Shown here piece by piece: positions 12,341-12,922 of a stretch of DNA of 12,922 nucleotides. Origin of the DNA: an uncultured Eubacteriales bacterium (GTDB taxonomy: Bacteria; Bacillota; Clostridia; Oscillospirales; Oscillospiraceae). Position 1 is the first letter of the stretch. Each line of letters starts with the position of its first letter. The notes beneath the pieces were generated by a model, which did not search any database, was not told where the DNA came from, and saw nothing but the letters and a program-made list of their open reading frames with translations. The DNA is taken from assembly GCA_905202605.1 (NCBI GenBank), contig CAJKSU010000066.1, positions 1-12,922 of the forward strand. Direction: 5' to 3'. Both the position numbers and the translations under genes were made by a program.

Positions 12341-12916
12341 TTAGTCCAGAATCCGAATGGACGTAATCTTTGGCTGGTTCCACCATGAAACCGTACCGTT
12401 TCCGTCCTCCACCGGCGTATCTCTGCAGATTTGATCCACAATCTCCATTCCGGAGGTCACATGGCCAAAGCCCGCATACTGCCCGTCTAAGAATGTGGAG
12501 TCGGACTGGACAATAAAGAACTGGCTGCTGGCACTGTCATAGTCATTCGAGCGCGCCATGGATACCGTCCCCCGGAGATGAGAAATATTATTCTCCACAC
12601 CGTTCTGAGAGAACTCCCCCTTGATGGTCTGATCCGCTCCGCCGGAGCCGTCGCCCTTCGGGTCACCGCCCTGAATCATAAAGCCGTCCATAATTCGGTG
12701 GAAGGTCAGCCCGTCATAGAACCCGTCCTTTGCCAGCTTGCAGAAGTTCGCCACCGTGATTGGCGCCGTATCCGCATCCAGCTCTATGGTAATGGTGCCG
12801 TAGTTTTCCACCTGAAGCTCGGCATGGTGCAGCCCCTTGGCATATTCGTCGCTGCCGCCGCATCCGCTGAGTGCTGTCATGGCCAGCACCAGGAAAAAAA
12901 TCACAAGACGCTTCAT
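12341..12916 (-). CDS. Lipoprotein cyclophilin-type peptidyl-prolyl cis-trans isomerase
   Basis: A membrane-anchored foldase that catalyses proline isomerisation in exported proteins outside the cell. The 191-residue product begins with a lipoprotein signal (KR, a hydrophobic stretch, then lipobox LSGC with Cys19). Residues 30-191 are a cyclophilin domain. TFHRIMDGFMIQGGDP (71-86) contains the catalytic Arg74, followed by SQFFIVQSD and QYAGFGHVTSGMEIVD. The family's substrate-pocket residues are largely present. The ATG at 12916 lies 7 bases from the window edge, so the ribosome binding site is only partly visible, but start at the signal peptide is clear. A strong terminator follows it. The gene could be alone or the last of an operon that begins outside the window. 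Confidence 0.94.
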   Translation of the reverse strand: MKRLVIFFLVLAMTALSGCGGSDEYAKGLHHAELQVENYGTITIELDADTAPITVANFCKLAKDGFYDGLTFHRIMDGFMIQGGDPKGDGSGGADQTIKGEFSQNGVENNISHLRGTVSMARSNDYDSASSQFFIVQSDSTFLDGQYAGFGHVTSGMEIVDQICRDTPVEDGNGTVSWWNQPKITSIRILD

Positions 12917-12922
12917 ACTGCC

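Overview
The window looks like a chromosomal segment of a Gram-positive anaerobe of the class Clostridia, most likely an Oscillospiraceae/Ruminococcaceae-type gut bacterium. By eye the GC content is in the mid-50s percent. The basis is strong AGGAGG ribosome binding sites, a Rex redox repressor, a [4Fe-4S]-type QueH, a Gram-positive-style YidC/Jag pair, a lipoprotein cyclophilin and a 45-residue L34. The genus assignment is inference; no rRNA or marker search was possible.

Layout, left to right. 1-639 (minus) is the first 213 codons of a glycogen branching enzyme. It diverges from a PaaI-type thioesterase (841-1239, plus), and the two promoters meet on a perfect inverted repeat. 1289-5775 (minus) is a regulator-plus-membrane-protein block, read from right to left: an AraC-family regulator, two tandem paralogous acyltransferase-3 membrane proteins, and an EamA/DMT transporter whose GTG start overlaps the stop of the preceding acyltransferase. 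The gap between the araC-type gene and the first acyltransferase is densely organised: a 22-bp-spaced tandem direct repeat, a TTGCAA-17-TATAAT promoter overlapping it, and a perfect 12-bp inverted repeat reaching from the -10 box to the ribosome binding site.

5972-8536 (plus) holds queH (epoxyqueuosine reductase), a DinB-like protein carrying an in-frame Gly-Gly-Pro tract and apparently lacking the family's metal-binding histidines, a rex gene with an atypical recognition helix just downstream of it, a strong terminator, and a second PaaI-type thioesterase. A perfect bidirectional terminator separates this from the right-hand block.

8598-12916 (minus) contains the conserved rpmH-rnpA-yidD-yidC-jag cluster (ribosomal protein L34, RNase P protein, and the YidD/YidC/Jag membrane-insertion and RNA-binding factors). 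It is preceded by a LURP-one-related protein and a lipoprotein peptidyl-prolyl isomerase. dnaA and DnaA boxes are not visible upstream of rpmH, and mnmE/mnmG do not follow jag, so the usual origin-region synteny is broken on both sides.

No rRNA, tRNA, CRISPR array, insertion sequence or phage gene is visible. No gene-free stretch exceeds 300 bases; the longest are 640-840 (divergent promoters), 5776-5971 (divergent promoters) and 7838-8062 (terminator plus promoter). The most interesting signals are the predicted AraC operator architecture controlling the acyltransferase/transporter block and the unusual DinB-like/Rex pair.
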